Shown: positions 15,615 through 22,358, counted from the stretch's first letter. The stretch is DNA of 28,215 nucleotides from Dactylosporangium sp. AC04546 (GCF_022095675.1 NZ_JAHYSG010000144.1:1-28215); one strand, 5' to 3'. Program-made: numbers and translations. Notes: generated by a model from the sequence alone, not told the origin.

Positions 15615-16727
15615 GTGGGTCTGTTCCACAACCACTACGGGCCGGAGGCCCGCTACGCCGTCGAGCGCGAGGCCGAGCTGCCGACCACCAAGTGGGAGGA
15701 GGAGGTGGCGCGCGGGCTGGAGCTCGGCCTGCCCGGTGCCGACTCCATCGTCGACAAGCGCATCCCGACGTTCTCCCGCGGCGAGCTGCCCCACTTCGCC
15801 GGCATCAACACGTTCCTCAAGGCGCCGTACCTCGAAGACGTCCGCCGCTGCGGCGAGTACGACGTCGCCGTGCTCGGCGCGCCGTTCGACGGCGGCACGA
15901 CCTACCGCTCCGGCACCCGCTTCGGCCCGCAGGGCATCCGCAAGATCTCCGCCCTCTACGGCCCGTACAGCTTCGAGCTCGGCGTCGACCTGCGCGAGTC
16001 CATCACGATCGCGGACCTCGGCGACATCTTCACCATCCCGGCGAACATCGAGAAGACGTTCGACCAGATCTCCAAGGCCGTCGCGCACGTCTACGAGTCG
16101 GGGGCGTTCCCGGTCGTGCTCGGCGGCGACCACTCGATCGGCTACCCCACCGTGCGCGGCGTCGCCCAGCACCTCCAGGGCAACCTCGGCATCATCCACT
16201 TCGACCGGCACGTCGACACCCAGGAGACGGACCTCGACGAGCGGATGCACACCACGCCGTGGTTCCACGCCACGGACATCCCGAACGTGCCGCCCAAGAA
16301 CCTCGTGCAGATCGGCATCGGCGGCTGGCAGGCGCCCCGCCCGGGCGTGAAGGTCGGGCGCGAGCGCGGTACCACCATCATGACCGTCACCGACTGCGTG
16401 GAGATGGGCATCGAGGCCGCCGCGGAGAAGGCCCTCGAGGTGGCCTGGGACGGCGCCGACGCGGTCTGGCTGTCGTTCGACGTCGACTGCCTCGACGCGG
16501 CGTTCGTGCCGGGCACCGGCTGGCCCGAGCCGGGCGGGTTCCTGCCCCGCGAGGTGCTCAAGTTCATCCAGCTGATCGCGGAGAAGCCCCTGGCCGGCAT
16601 CGAGGTCGTGGAGTGCTCCCCGCCGTACGACAACGCGGAGATCACGGCGCTCATCGCGACCCGCGTCATCTGCGACACCCTCGGCTGCCTGGTGCGCGCC
16701 GGCCACCTTCCCCGGAGGACCTCATGA
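15615..16727 (+). CDS. gdmH: Guanidine hydrolase (GdmH-like member of the agmatinase/ureohydrolase family)
   Basis: This 370-residue ureohydrolase-fold enzyme probably hydrolyses guanidine to urea and ammonia. Metal-site motifs are LGGDHS (169-174), FDRHVD (196-201), SFDVDCLD (287-294) and the late ECSPPYD (333-339). Two positions depart from typical agmatinases: DAHxD is replaced by DRHVD, and the GTPEPGG loop reads GWPEPGG. An N-terminal extension of about 80 residues precedes the catalytic fold. The function rests mainly on the guanidine-I riboswitch directly upstream and on similarity in plan to the nickel-dependent cyanobacterial GdmH; agmatinase or another guanidino-hydrolase is the alternative. 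The start is GTG at 15615 behind GGAAGGGA. The gene overlaps the downstream binding-protein gene by four bases (ATGA). Confidence 0.85.
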   Translation: MGLFHNHYGPEARYAVEREAELPTTKWEEEVARGLELGLPGADSIVDKRIPTFSRGELPHFAGINTFLKAPYLEDVRRCGEYDVAVLGAPFDGGTTYRSGTRFGPQGIRKISALYGPYSFELGVDLRESITIADLGDIFTIPANIEKTFDQISKAVAHVYESGAFPVVLGGDHSIGYPTVRGVAQHLQGNLGIIHFDRHVDTQETDLDERMHTTPWFHATDIPNVPPKNLVQIGIGGWQAPRPGVKVGRERGTTIMTVTDCVEMGIEAAAEKALEVAWDGADAVWLSFDVDCLDAAFVPGTGWPEPGGFLPREVLKFIQLIAEKPLAGIEVVECSPPYDNAEITALIATRVICDTLGCLVRAGHLPRRTS

Positions 16728-17710
16728 AGCGTCGTTCGCTCCTGCTGGGCGCCGCGGGCGCCGCCCTCCTCGCCGCCTGCGGCCAGGAGGAAGAAACCGG
16801 ACAGAGCTCCGCGAAGATCACCCTCGGCTTCTCCGCCTGGCCGGGCTGGTTCCCCTGGCAGGTCGCCCAGGAGAAGGGCCTCTTCGCCAAGAACAACGTC
16901 ACCGTCGAGCTCAAGTACTTCGACAGCTACACCGACAGCCTCAACGCGCTCGCGACCGGCAACCTGAGCTGCAACAGCCAGACCCTCAACGACACGCTGT
17001 CGTCGGTGTCCGGCGGCTCGAAGCAGACGATCGTCCTCGTCAACGACAACTCCACCGGCAACGACCAGATCATCGCCGCCCCCGGCATCGCCACCGTCGC
17101 CGACCTCAAGGGCAAGAAGGTCGCCGCCGAGCAGGGCACCGTCGACCACTACCTGCTGCTGCTCGCGCTGGAGAAGGCCGGGCTCACCGAGAAGGACGTC
17201 ACGTTCACGCCGCTGCTCACCGACGCCGCCGCGGCCGCGTTCGTGGCCGGGCAGGTCGACGCGGTCGGCGTGTTCGCGCCGTTCACCACCACCGCGCTCG
17301 GCCGCTCGGGCAGCACGGCCATCGCCACGTCGAAGGACTTCCCGGGCGCGATCCCCGACACGCTGTCGTTCCAGTCGCAGTTCGTGCAGGACCACCCCGA
17401 CCAGGTGCAGGCGGTCGTGCAGACCTGGTTCGACACGCTCGCCTGGATCGCCGCGAACAAGGCCGAGGCGGTGAGCATCATGGCGAAGAAGGGCGGCGTC
17501 TCCGACGCGGACTACCAGACCTACGACGCCGGCACGACCATCTTCACCAAGGAGCAGAACCTGGAGGCCTTCACGGCCGGCAGCGACGCGAAGCACCTCG
17601 ACTTCCAGGCGAACAAGATCGCCGAGTTCCTGGTGAGCACGAAGCTGGTCGACGCCAAGCCCCCGCTCGACGGGCTGTTCGAGCCCAAGTTCGTGAAGGC
17701 CGTGCAGTGA
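16724..17710 (+). CDS. ABC transporter substrate-binding lipoprotein (probable guanidine importer)
   Basis: This 328-residue protein is a secreted binding protein of the NMT1/SsuA/TauA fold. A signal peptide (MKRRSLLLGAAGAALLAACG) ends in the lipobox LAAC, with Cys19 as the predicted lipid anchor. The mature protein begins near residue 32 with ITLGFSAWPGWFPWQ; the three tryptophans there lie where this fold contacts its ligand, and would suit a small cation. NMT1-like segments follow, including LATGNLSCNSQTLNDTL and VADLKGKKVAAEQGTVDHYLL. It is coupled to the upstream ureohydrolase gene (ATGA) and to the permease gene (GTGA). Ligand assignment as guanidine is inferred from the riboswitch-controlled operon. 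Confidence 0.88.
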   Translation: MKRRSLLLGAAGAALLAACGQEEETGQSSAKITLGFSAWPGWFPWQVAQEKGLFAKNNVTVELKYFDSYTDSLNALATGNLSCNSQTLNDTLSSVSGGSKQTIVLVNDNSTGNDQIIAAPGIATVADLKGKKVAAEQGTVDHYLLLLALEKAGLTEKDVTFTPLLTDAAAAAFVAGQVDAVGVFAPFTTTALGRSGSTAIATSKDFPGAIPDTLSFQSQFVQDHPDQVQAVVQTWFDTLAWIAANKAEAVSIMAKKGGVSDADYQTYDAGTTIFTKEQNLEAFTAGSDAKHLDFQANKIAEFLVSTKLVDAKPPLDGLFEPKFVKAVQ

Positions 17711-18561
17711 CCGTGACCGCCGCCAAGCCGTCCACCCGGGCGTCCTGGCGGCCGCTGCCCCGCCGGCGGCCGATCGGGCCGCCGCGGGCGGCGTTCGCGA
17801 TCCGGGCGCCGCTGTCCGCGACCACGCGGGCCGTGCTCGTCACGCTGTCGGTGCTGCTGCCGCTGGCCGCGTGGCTGCTGCTCGGCGCGGCCGGCGCCGT
17901 CGACCCGCGGTTCCTGCCCACGCCGCAGGAGGTGTGGAGCGCGGGGCTGGACATGGCGGCGAGCGGGCAGCTGTGGACCGACACATGGGCCACGGTCCAG
18001 CGGATCCTGTACGGGTTCGGGCTGGCCGTGCTCGTGTCGGTGCCGCTCGGCATCGCGATGGGCAGCTTCACCGCGGCCAACGCGGTGCTGGAGCCGCTGA
18101 GCGGGCTGCTGCGCTACCTGCCGGCGGCGGCGTTCACCCCGCTGCTGCTGATCTGGCTGGGCATCGGTGAGCCGCCGAAGGTGGCGCTCATCTTCCTCGG
18201 CACCGTGTTCTTCAACATGCTGATGGTGGCGGACGTGGTACGCCTGGTGCCGCGGGACTTCCTCGACGTGGCCTACACGCTCGGGGCGCGCCGCCGGGAG
18301 GTCCTCGCGAAGGTCATCGTCCCGCACGCGCTGCCCGGCCTCGTCGACGCGGTGCGGGTCAACTTCGCCGCCGCGTGGAACCTCGTCGTGGTGGCCGAGC
18401 TCGTCAACAGCGAGACCGGCCTCGGCAAGCGGATCCTGCTCGCGCAGCGGTTCACCCAGACCGACAAGATCTTCGCGATCCTGGTGGTCATCGCGGTGAT
18501 CGGCGTGCTCACCGACGTCCTGCTGCGCCTCGCCCGCAACCGGATCGGACGGTGGGTCTGA
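17707..18561 (+). CDS. ABC transporter permease (SsuC/TauC type)
   Basis: This 284-residue inner-membrane permease has an N-terminal cytoplasmic stretch of about 40 Arg/Pro-rich residues, a first helix at about 42-62 (LVTLSVLLPLAAWLLLGAAGA), and further helices within the binding-protein-dependent transport domain. The EAA-type cytoplasmic loop is visible at about 190-215 (DVAYTLGARRREVLAKVIVPHALPG), where the ATPase docks. The length and layout are normal for the nitrate/sulfonate/taurine-type family. The GTG start overlaps the binding-protein stop by four bases, and its own stop shares one base with the ATPase start. It should form a homodimeric channel for the riboswitch-controlled importer. 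Confidence 0.9.
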   Translation: MTVTAAKPSTRASWRPLPRRRPIGPPRAAFAIRAPLSATTRAVLVTLSVLLPLAAWLLLGAAGAVDPRFLPTPQEVWSAGLDMAASGQLWTDTWATVQRILYGFGLAVLVSVPLGIAMGSFTAANAVLEPLSGLLRYLPAAAFTPLLLIWLGIGEPPKVALIFLGTVFFNMLMVADVVRLVPRDFLDVAYTLGARRREVLAKVIVPHALPGLVDAVRVNFAAAWNLVVVAELVNSETGLGKRILLAQRFTQTDKIFAILVVIAVIGVLTDVLLRLARNRIGRWV

Positions 18562-19337
18562 TGCTGGCCCTGGACGGCGTCGGCCGTACCTTCGGATCGA
18601 CGCCCGCGCTCGAGAACGTCTCGCTCCGCGTGGAGCCCGGCGAGTTCGTCTGCGTCGTCGGCGCGAGCGGCTCCGGCAAGTCGACGCTGCTGTCGATCGT
18701 CGCCGGGCTGCTCCCGCCGTCGTCGGGCGCGGTCACGCTGGACGGCGCGCCGGTCACCGGCCCCGGGCCGGAGCGCGGCCTGGTCTGCCAGTCGGGGGCC
18801 GTCTACCCCTGGCGGACCGTCGAGCGGAACATCGCCTTCGGCCTGGAGTTGCTCGGCCTGACCCGGTCCGAGCGGCTGGCCCGCGTCGACTGGTACCTCG
18901 CCGAGACCGGCCTGGAGCCCTTCCGCCGGTCGCTGCCCAAGCAGCTGTCCGGCGGGCAGCGCCAGCGGGTCGCGATCGCCCGGGCGCTGGCGTGCGAACC
19001 GGCGGTACTGCTGCTGGATGAGCCCTTCGGCGCGCTCGACGTGCAGACCAAGGAGGACATGCAGGTCTTCCTGCGGCAGGTCTGGCAGGACACGGGCACG
19101 ACGGTGCTCATGGTCACCCACGACGTCGAGGAGGCCGTGTTCCTGGGCGGGCGGGTGGTCGTGCTGGCCAGCCACCCCGGCCGGGTGACGGCCGTCGTCC
19201 CGGTCGAGCTGCCCGCCGACCGGGACCTGTCGGTCAAGCGGACGCCCGCGTTCCTGGCCCTGCGCGCTCAGGTCGAGGACCTGATCAGGGCACCGGGTCG
19301 TGCGTCCCGCGCGGGGTCGACGGGTTACAGCGCTTGA
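18561..19337 (+). CDS. ABC transporter ATP-binding protein (SsuB/TauB type)
   Basis: This 258-residue ATPase energises the importer. Walker A is GASGSGKST (about 35-43) and the Q-loop lies in [14 protein letters not shown]. The ABC signature is [15 protein letters not shown] (about 134-148), Walker B is [13 protein letters not shown] with the D-loop, and the H-loop is MVTHDVEEA. Residues beyond about 215 form the usual short regulatory tail. The start is the ATG at 18561, sharing one base with the permease stop. The last 53 bases overlap the convergent yidD gene, so transcription of the two may interfere. Confidence 0.94.
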   Translation: MLALDGVGRTFGSTPALENVSLRVEPGEFVCVVGASGSGKSTLLSIVAGLLPPSSGAVTLDGAPVTGPGPERGLVCQSGAVYPWRTVERNIAFGLELLGLTRSERLARVDWYLAETGLEPFRRSLPKQLSGGQRQRVAIARALACEPAVLLLDEPFGALDVQTKEDMQVFLRQVWQDTGTTVLMVTHDVEEAVFLGGRVVVLASHPGRVTAVVPVELPADRDLSVKRTPAFLALRAQVEDLIRAPGRASRAGSTGYSA

Positions 19338-19707
19338 TGCGGGCCGCGGTCAGCCGGGAGCCCTCGACCAGCCCGTACCGCTGCACCGCCTGCATGCCGT
19401 AGGCGCTGCACGACGGGATCTGCCGGCACCGGGTCGGCAGGTGCGGGGAGAGCCAGCGCTGGTAGCCCCGGATCGCCGCCATGCCGGCCCGGCCCGGTCC
19501 GCTCGCCGTCGCGCGGGGCGGCCGGGTCGGCGCGGCGACGGCCATCAGGCTCAGCAGCGAGCCCAGCATGAACGGGTTGCAGTCGCAGTCGCAGAAGTCG
19601 AGATCGCCGCAGTCGCACCAGTCCCGCTTGCGCTTCTTGTTGTGGTGGCGCTGCTGGCGGCGGTGGCGCCGCATTGCGAGGAGATCGCCCAGACCCATGC
19701 GCGGCAT
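19285..19707 (-). CDS. yidD: YidD membrane protein insertion efficiency factor with a Cys-rich N-terminal extension
   Basis: The C-terminal half of this 140-residue protein is the YidD domain: IRGYQRWLSPHLPTRCRQIPSC (79-100) with the conserved Cys94 and Cys100, SAYGMQAVQRYGLVEG, and a late RCNP with Cys127. YidD assists YidC in inserting membrane proteins. The N-terminal ~75 residues are not part of the usual domain. They hold a basic run (RRHRRQQRHHNKKRKRD, 13-29) followed by a Cys/Asp cluster, CDCGDLDFCDCDCNPF (31-46), with five cysteines that could bind a metal. Most YidD proteins are far shorter (70-100 residues). The gene overlaps the end of the convergent ABC ATPase gene by 53 bases. 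Starts at 19707 and 19698 are both possible. Confidence 0.85.
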   Translation of the reverse strand: MPRMGLGDLLAMRRHRRQQRHHNKKRKRDWCDCGDLDFCDCDCNPFMLGSLLSLMAVAAPTRPPRATASGPGRAGMAAIRGYQRWLSPHLPTRCRQIPSCSAYGMQAVQRYGLVEGSRLTAARIKRCNPSTPRGTHDPVP

Positions 19708-19763
19708 TGTGGGCGCGTGTCCGGCGGGTGATCAAGGCGAGGTCGGAAGGTGGACAAACGGCA

Positions 19764-19851
19764 ACGCACCCGGATGCTCGACTTCGTTCGGGTGGCCGGG
19801 AATGTCCGGACAGTCCCGGACACCCGAACGAAGTCGAACAACCGAGTGCGT
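19764..19851. repeat. 88-base near-perfect palindrome without a spacer
   Basis: Positions 19764-19807 are complementary to 19808-19851 at 39 of 44 positions, with the axis between 19807 and 19808. The outer arms contain a perfect 17-base block, TCGACTTCGTTCGGGTG at 19778-19794 and its complement at 19821-19837. The centre is GTCCGGAC flanked by CCGGGA/TCCCGG. It lies in the gap between yidD and the acidic-protein gene, both on the minus strand. It could extrude as a cruciform or act as a transcription barrier. Confidence 0.9.
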
Positions 19852-19874
19852 CGGTCGGCTTGAACCCCCACGAC

Positions 19875-19973
19875 CCGCGGGCGAAGCCCGTGGAACAAAT
19901 AGTGCGTCGCGCAGCGGCGCATGGGGGGTGTGGGGTGGGAACCCCCCACGGAACCGCGGGCGAAGCCCGTGGA
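19875..19973. repeat. Pair of REP-like direct repeats, each with a GAA-loop hairpin
   Basis: An identical 20-base sequence occurs at 19875-19894 and 19954-19973. Each copy contains the hairpin CGGGC-GAA-GCCCG. Both are preceded by an AACCCCC(C)ACG tract, so the repeated unit is longer than the identical core. They look like a dispersed intergenic repeat family, which only a genome search can confirm. Confidence 0.75.
19922..19948 (-). terminator. Hairpin downstream of the acidic-protein gene
   Basis: TGGGGGGT (19922-19929) pairs perfectly with ACCCCCCA (19941-19948) around an 11-base loop. On the minus strand it follows the acidic-protein stop codon by about 40 bases, just after the REP-like hairpin at 19954-19973. 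Together they probably end that transcript. Confidence 0.5.
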
Positions 19974-19987
19974 GCTAGAAAACACCA

Positions 19988-20398
19988 CTACTTGGCGGTC
20001 AGCTCGCTGCCACCGTGGTACTCGGTGCCCGCGACGTGCTCCGAGGCGAAGCGCTCGCGCAGCGCGTCCAGCTCGCTCCACTGCGCCTCGTGCGAGGACT
20101 CCGAGCCCTCGGCGGCGAAGATGTGGTTCGAGTCGTACGTGTCGTTGCTGTAGTTCGTGTAGTCGGTCTCCTCGTAGCGGCTGCCGTCCGGGTTCTCGAC
20201 CAGGACGTGGTGGCCCTGCTGGAAGTCCGTGGACTCGGCCGACTCGGTGTCCTGCTCGTAGACGTTGAAGTCGCTCTGGTAGTCCGACTCGCTGCCCGAG
20301 GCCTGGTGCAGCTGGTCGAGCTCGCCGCTCTCCGCGCCGGCCTCGTAGTGCTCGTAGTCGACGCCCTGCGGGTCGTCGTAGGTCTCGATCTCGCTCAT
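19988..20398 (-). CDS. Acidic, Tyr/Ser/His-rich protein of unknown function
   Basis: I do not recognise this 136-residue protein. It is strikingly acidic, with only one lysine (the last residue) and three arginines, no cysteine, and no methionine after the start. It is dense in Glu, Asp, Ser, Tyr, Gln and His, with loosely repeated YxxxY/DY steps such as DYEHYEAG, SDYQSDFN and DYTNYSND. It has no signal peptide or membrane segment. Only the segment near 104-122 (HEAQWSELDALRERFASEH) looks like an ordinary amphipathic helix. Much of it is probably disordered. The ATG at 20398 has AAGGAG seven bases upstream, so expression looks real. It is flanked downstream by the repeat-rich gap. Confidence 0.75.
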   Translation of the reverse strand: MSEIETYDDPQGVDYEHYEAGAESGELDQLHQASGSESDYQSDFNVYEQDTESAESTDFQQGHHVLVENPDGSRYEETDYTNYSNDTYDSNHIFAAEGSESSHEAQWSELDALRERFASEHVAGTEYHGGSELTAK

Positions 20399-20489
20399 GG
20401 TGCGCTCCTTCTGGCTGGTGTGGTCGGGGCCTATCGGCTCAGGACCCGATCCGGGAAGTGGTGTGGCCTTGCGATGGATAGAACGTTAC

Positions 20490-20504
20490 GGTCGGCCACC
20501 GACC
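20490..20504 (-). terminator. Short hairpin after the XRE regulator gene
   Basis: GGTCGG (20490-20495) and CCGACC (20499-20504) form a perfect 6-base stem with a CCA loop, about 26 bases after the regulator stop on the minus strand. It may end the regulator transcript. The rest of 20399-20530 should hold the acidic-protein promoter, where TAACGT on the minus strand is a weak -10 candidate. Confidence 0.35.
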
Positions 20505-20530
20505 ACCGAATCCCGGAAACGTGCCACCAC

Positions 20531-21307
20531 TCAGAGGCGCCGGAGCGCCGCCGACGTCGCCTCGTCGGCGGGGAAGAACGACTCGATCGCGAGCTCCGAG
20601 ACGGTCACGTCGAGCGGCGAGCCGAAGACCGCCGTGATGCTGAAGAAGCGCAGCTCGCCGCCCTCGACGCGGATCCGGAACGGCACCACGACGTCCTGGG
20701 GGCCCTTCGGCGCCACCGCTGCCGCGGAGGAGCCCGGGTAGCCGCGCAGCTCGTCGAGCAGTTCGCGCAGGTCCTCGGCGCCGCTCGCGGCCACCTGCCG
20801 CTCCAGCCGGCTCAGCAGGTGGGCCCGCCACTCGGCCAGGTTGACGATCCGCGGCGCCAGCCCCTCGGGGTGCAACGACAGCCGCAGCACGTTCACCGGC
20901 GGCGCCAGCAGGTGGGCGGCGGCGCCCTCGATCAGCCGGGCGATCGGCGCGTTCGCGTCGAGCATGTTCCAGCGCCGGTCGACGACCACCGCCGGATACG
21001 GCTCGTGCCCGGCCAGCACCTGGCGCAGTGCCGCGCGGACCTCGTTGAGCTGCGGCCCGTCGAGCCGGCCCTCCGGGTACGCCGGGGCGTAGCCGCCCGC
21101 CAGCAGCAGCGCGTTGCGCTCCCGCAGCGGCACGTCGAGCTGCTCGGTGAGGCGCAGGATCATGGCGCTCGTCGGGCGCGAACGGCCGGTCTCCACGAAG
21201 CTCAGGTGCCGCGTCGAGATGTCGGCCTGGATGGACAGCTCCAGCTGGCTCAGCCTGCGCCGTTCGCGCCACTCCCGCAGCAGTACCCCCACCGGCCGCA
21301 CGTCCAT
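20531..21307 (-). CDS. XRE family regulator with an MmyB-like ligand-binding domain
   Basis: This 258-residue transcription regulator has an N-terminal helix-turn-helix at about 8-62 (LLREWRERRRLSQLELSIQADISTR..., then FVETGRSRP). The C-terminal domain of about 170 residues has the MmyB-type pattern: NALLLAGGYAPAYPE, VVVDRRWNMLDANAP, NVLRLSLHPEGLAPRIVNLAEW and a late LRFFSITAVFGSPLDVTVSELAIESFFPAD. This family is common in actinobacteria and usually controls an adjacent, divergent gene. The ligand is probably a small hydrophobic molecule. The ATG at 21307 is favoured because a TANNNT box lies 7 bases upstream; longer in-frame starts up to 21376 would place the promoter inside the gene. The divergent neighbour is an NTF2-like protein. 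Confidence 0.9.
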   Translation of the reverse strand: MDVRPVGVLLREWRERRRLSQLELSIQADISTRHLSFVETGRSRPTSAMILRLTEQLDVPLRERNALLLAGGYAPAYPEGRLDGPQLNEVRAALRQVLAGHEPYPAVVVDRRWNMLDANAPIARLIEGAAAHLLAPPVNVLRLSLHPEGLAPRIVNLAEWRAHLLSRLERQVAASGAEDLRELLDELRGYPGSSAAAVAPKGPQDVVVPFRIRVEGGELRFFSITAVFGSPLDVTVSELAIESFFPADEATSAALRRL

Positions 21308-21314
21308 GACCTCG

Positions 21315-21320
21315 ATCGTA
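21315..21320 (-). promoter_or_regulatory. Leaderless-type -10 box of the XRE regulator
   Basis: On the minus strand this reads TACGAT, a TANNNT match, followed by 7 bases and the ATG at 21307. There is no Shine-Dalgarno sequence before that ATG. Confidence 0.55.
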
Positions 21321-21343
21321 GGAGGGCCCGCGGCGGCCCGGCC

Positions 21344-21360
21344 ATTACCTCTCGCGTAAT
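21344..21360. promoter_or_regulatory. Candidate operator between the XRE regulator and the NTF2-like gene
   Basis: ATTAC (21344-21348) and GTAAT (21356-21360) form a perfect inverted repeat with a 7-base spacer in an otherwise very GC-rich divergent promoter region. Its place 24-40 bases behind the regulator -10 box and its symmetry suit binding by the dimeric XRE regulator. No experimental motif is known to me for this regulator. Confidence 0.45.
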
Positions 21361-21396
21361 CGACGGGGTGCCCCACCGCCGGGCAGCCTCTTGGGC

Positions 21397-21759
21397 ATGA
21401 CGGACTACGAGAAGCTCGCCGAGCGGTACATCCAGATCTGGAACGACACGAACCCCACCACGCGCCGGGCGGCGATCGATGAACTGTTCACCGAGGACGC
21501 GACCTTCGTCGACCCGATGGCCGCGGTCGCCGGCCCGGCCGCGATCGACGGCGTGATCGGCGCGGTCCAGGCGCAGCTGCCCGGCTACGTGCTCAGGCTT
21601 GCCGGCGCCGTCGACGGGCACCACGACCAGGCCCGCTTCGGCTGGGAGGGAGCCCAGCCGGGCGGGGCGGCCGAGGTGGCCGGCTTCGACGTGGTGACCC
21701 TGGCCCCGGACGGCCGGATCAACCGGGTGCTGGGCTTCCTGGACCTGGTGCCCGCCTGA
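21397..21759 (+). CDS. NTF2-like (SnoaL-like) small protein
   Basis: This 120-residue protein has the cone-shaped NTF2/SnoaL-like plan. An N-terminal helix pair (YEKLAERYIQIWNDTNPTTRRAAIDELF) is followed by TEDATFVDPMAAVAGPAAIDGVIGAVQAQLPG and a strand-rich second half (ARFGWEGA, VAGFDVVTLAPDGRINRVLGFLD). Members are small-molecule isomerases, hydrolases or ligand binders, and the substrate cannot be assigned here. The ATG at 21397 is preferred over an in-frame TTG at 21391. It is divergent from the XRE/MmyB regulator and is the most likely target of that regulator through the ATTAC/GTAAT dyad. Confidence 0.85.
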   Translation: MTDYEKLAERYIQIWNDTNPTTRRAAIDELFTEDATFVDPMAAVAGPAAIDGVIGAVQAQLPGYVLRLAGAVDGHHDQARFGWEGAQPGGAAEVAGFDVVTLAPDGRINRVLGFLDLVPA

Positions 21760-21795
21760 CCCGTCGGGCGCGGGTTGGGCAATTGGTGCGCGGGG

Positions 21796-22350
21796 ATGAC
21801 AGACTTCGTTGCCGTGGACAGCGAAAATTTCTGGTCGATCATCGACGGGGCCCGGTCCGCCGCCGGCGACCGGGTCACGCCGGGCTTCGCGGAGCGCTTC
21901 ACCGCCGCGCTGCGGATGCGCCTGGCCACCCTCGACAAGAGCGAACTGCTCAACTTCGACGCCCGCCGCACCGAGCTCCAGGCCCGCGCCAACTCGCCGG
22001 CGATGTGGGCCACGGGCCGGATCGTGGCCCGCTTCGCCGACGCGTTCGTCGACGGCCTGATCGCCCGCGGCCGCGACGTCTACGAGCGCGCCGTGGCCGA
22101 CCCCGACGCCCTGGCGGACGACCCGGTCGTGCGCGCGGTGGCGGCGGGTGAGCTCCCGGCCCACGAGCTGGCGCCGCGCGAGGTCGAGGACCTGGCCGAG
22201 GAGTTGTACGGCGAGGAGGACGACTACCCGATGCTCCTGCGCGCCCGCACCGGTCAGGTGGCCCCGCTGGCGGCGGACGACTGGGACGACGAGGACGACC
22301 AGGCCGTCCGCAAGCACCTGCCGAAGGTCTGCGCCCTGTTCCTGTCCTGA
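21796..22350 (+). CDS. DUF4240 domain protein
   Basis: This 184-residue cytoplasmic protein begins with ENFWSIIDGARSAAG at residues 10-24, the signature opening of DUF4240. A helical segment follows, with a conserved-looking LLNFDARRTELQARA and a WATGRIVARFADAFVDGLIARGRDVYERAVADPDALA block. The C-terminal third is highly acidic (EDLAEELYGEEDDYP, DDWDDEDDQAV). The function is unknown; the family is common in actinobacteria. The ATG at 21796 lacks a normal ribosome-binding site, and GTG at 21814, immediately before the conserved block, is a fair alternative. It converges with the HAAS gene, with 8 bases between the stops. Confidence 0.8.
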   Translation: MTDFVAVDSENFWSIIDGARSAAGDRVTPGFAERFTAALRMRLATLDKSELLNFDARRTELQARANSPAMWATGRIVARFADAFVDGLIARGRDVYERAVADPDALADDPVVRAVAAGELPAHELAPREVEDLAEELYGEEDDYPMLLRARTGQVAPLAADDWDDEDDQAVRKHLPKVCALFLS

Positions 22351-22358
22351 CGCGGGCG

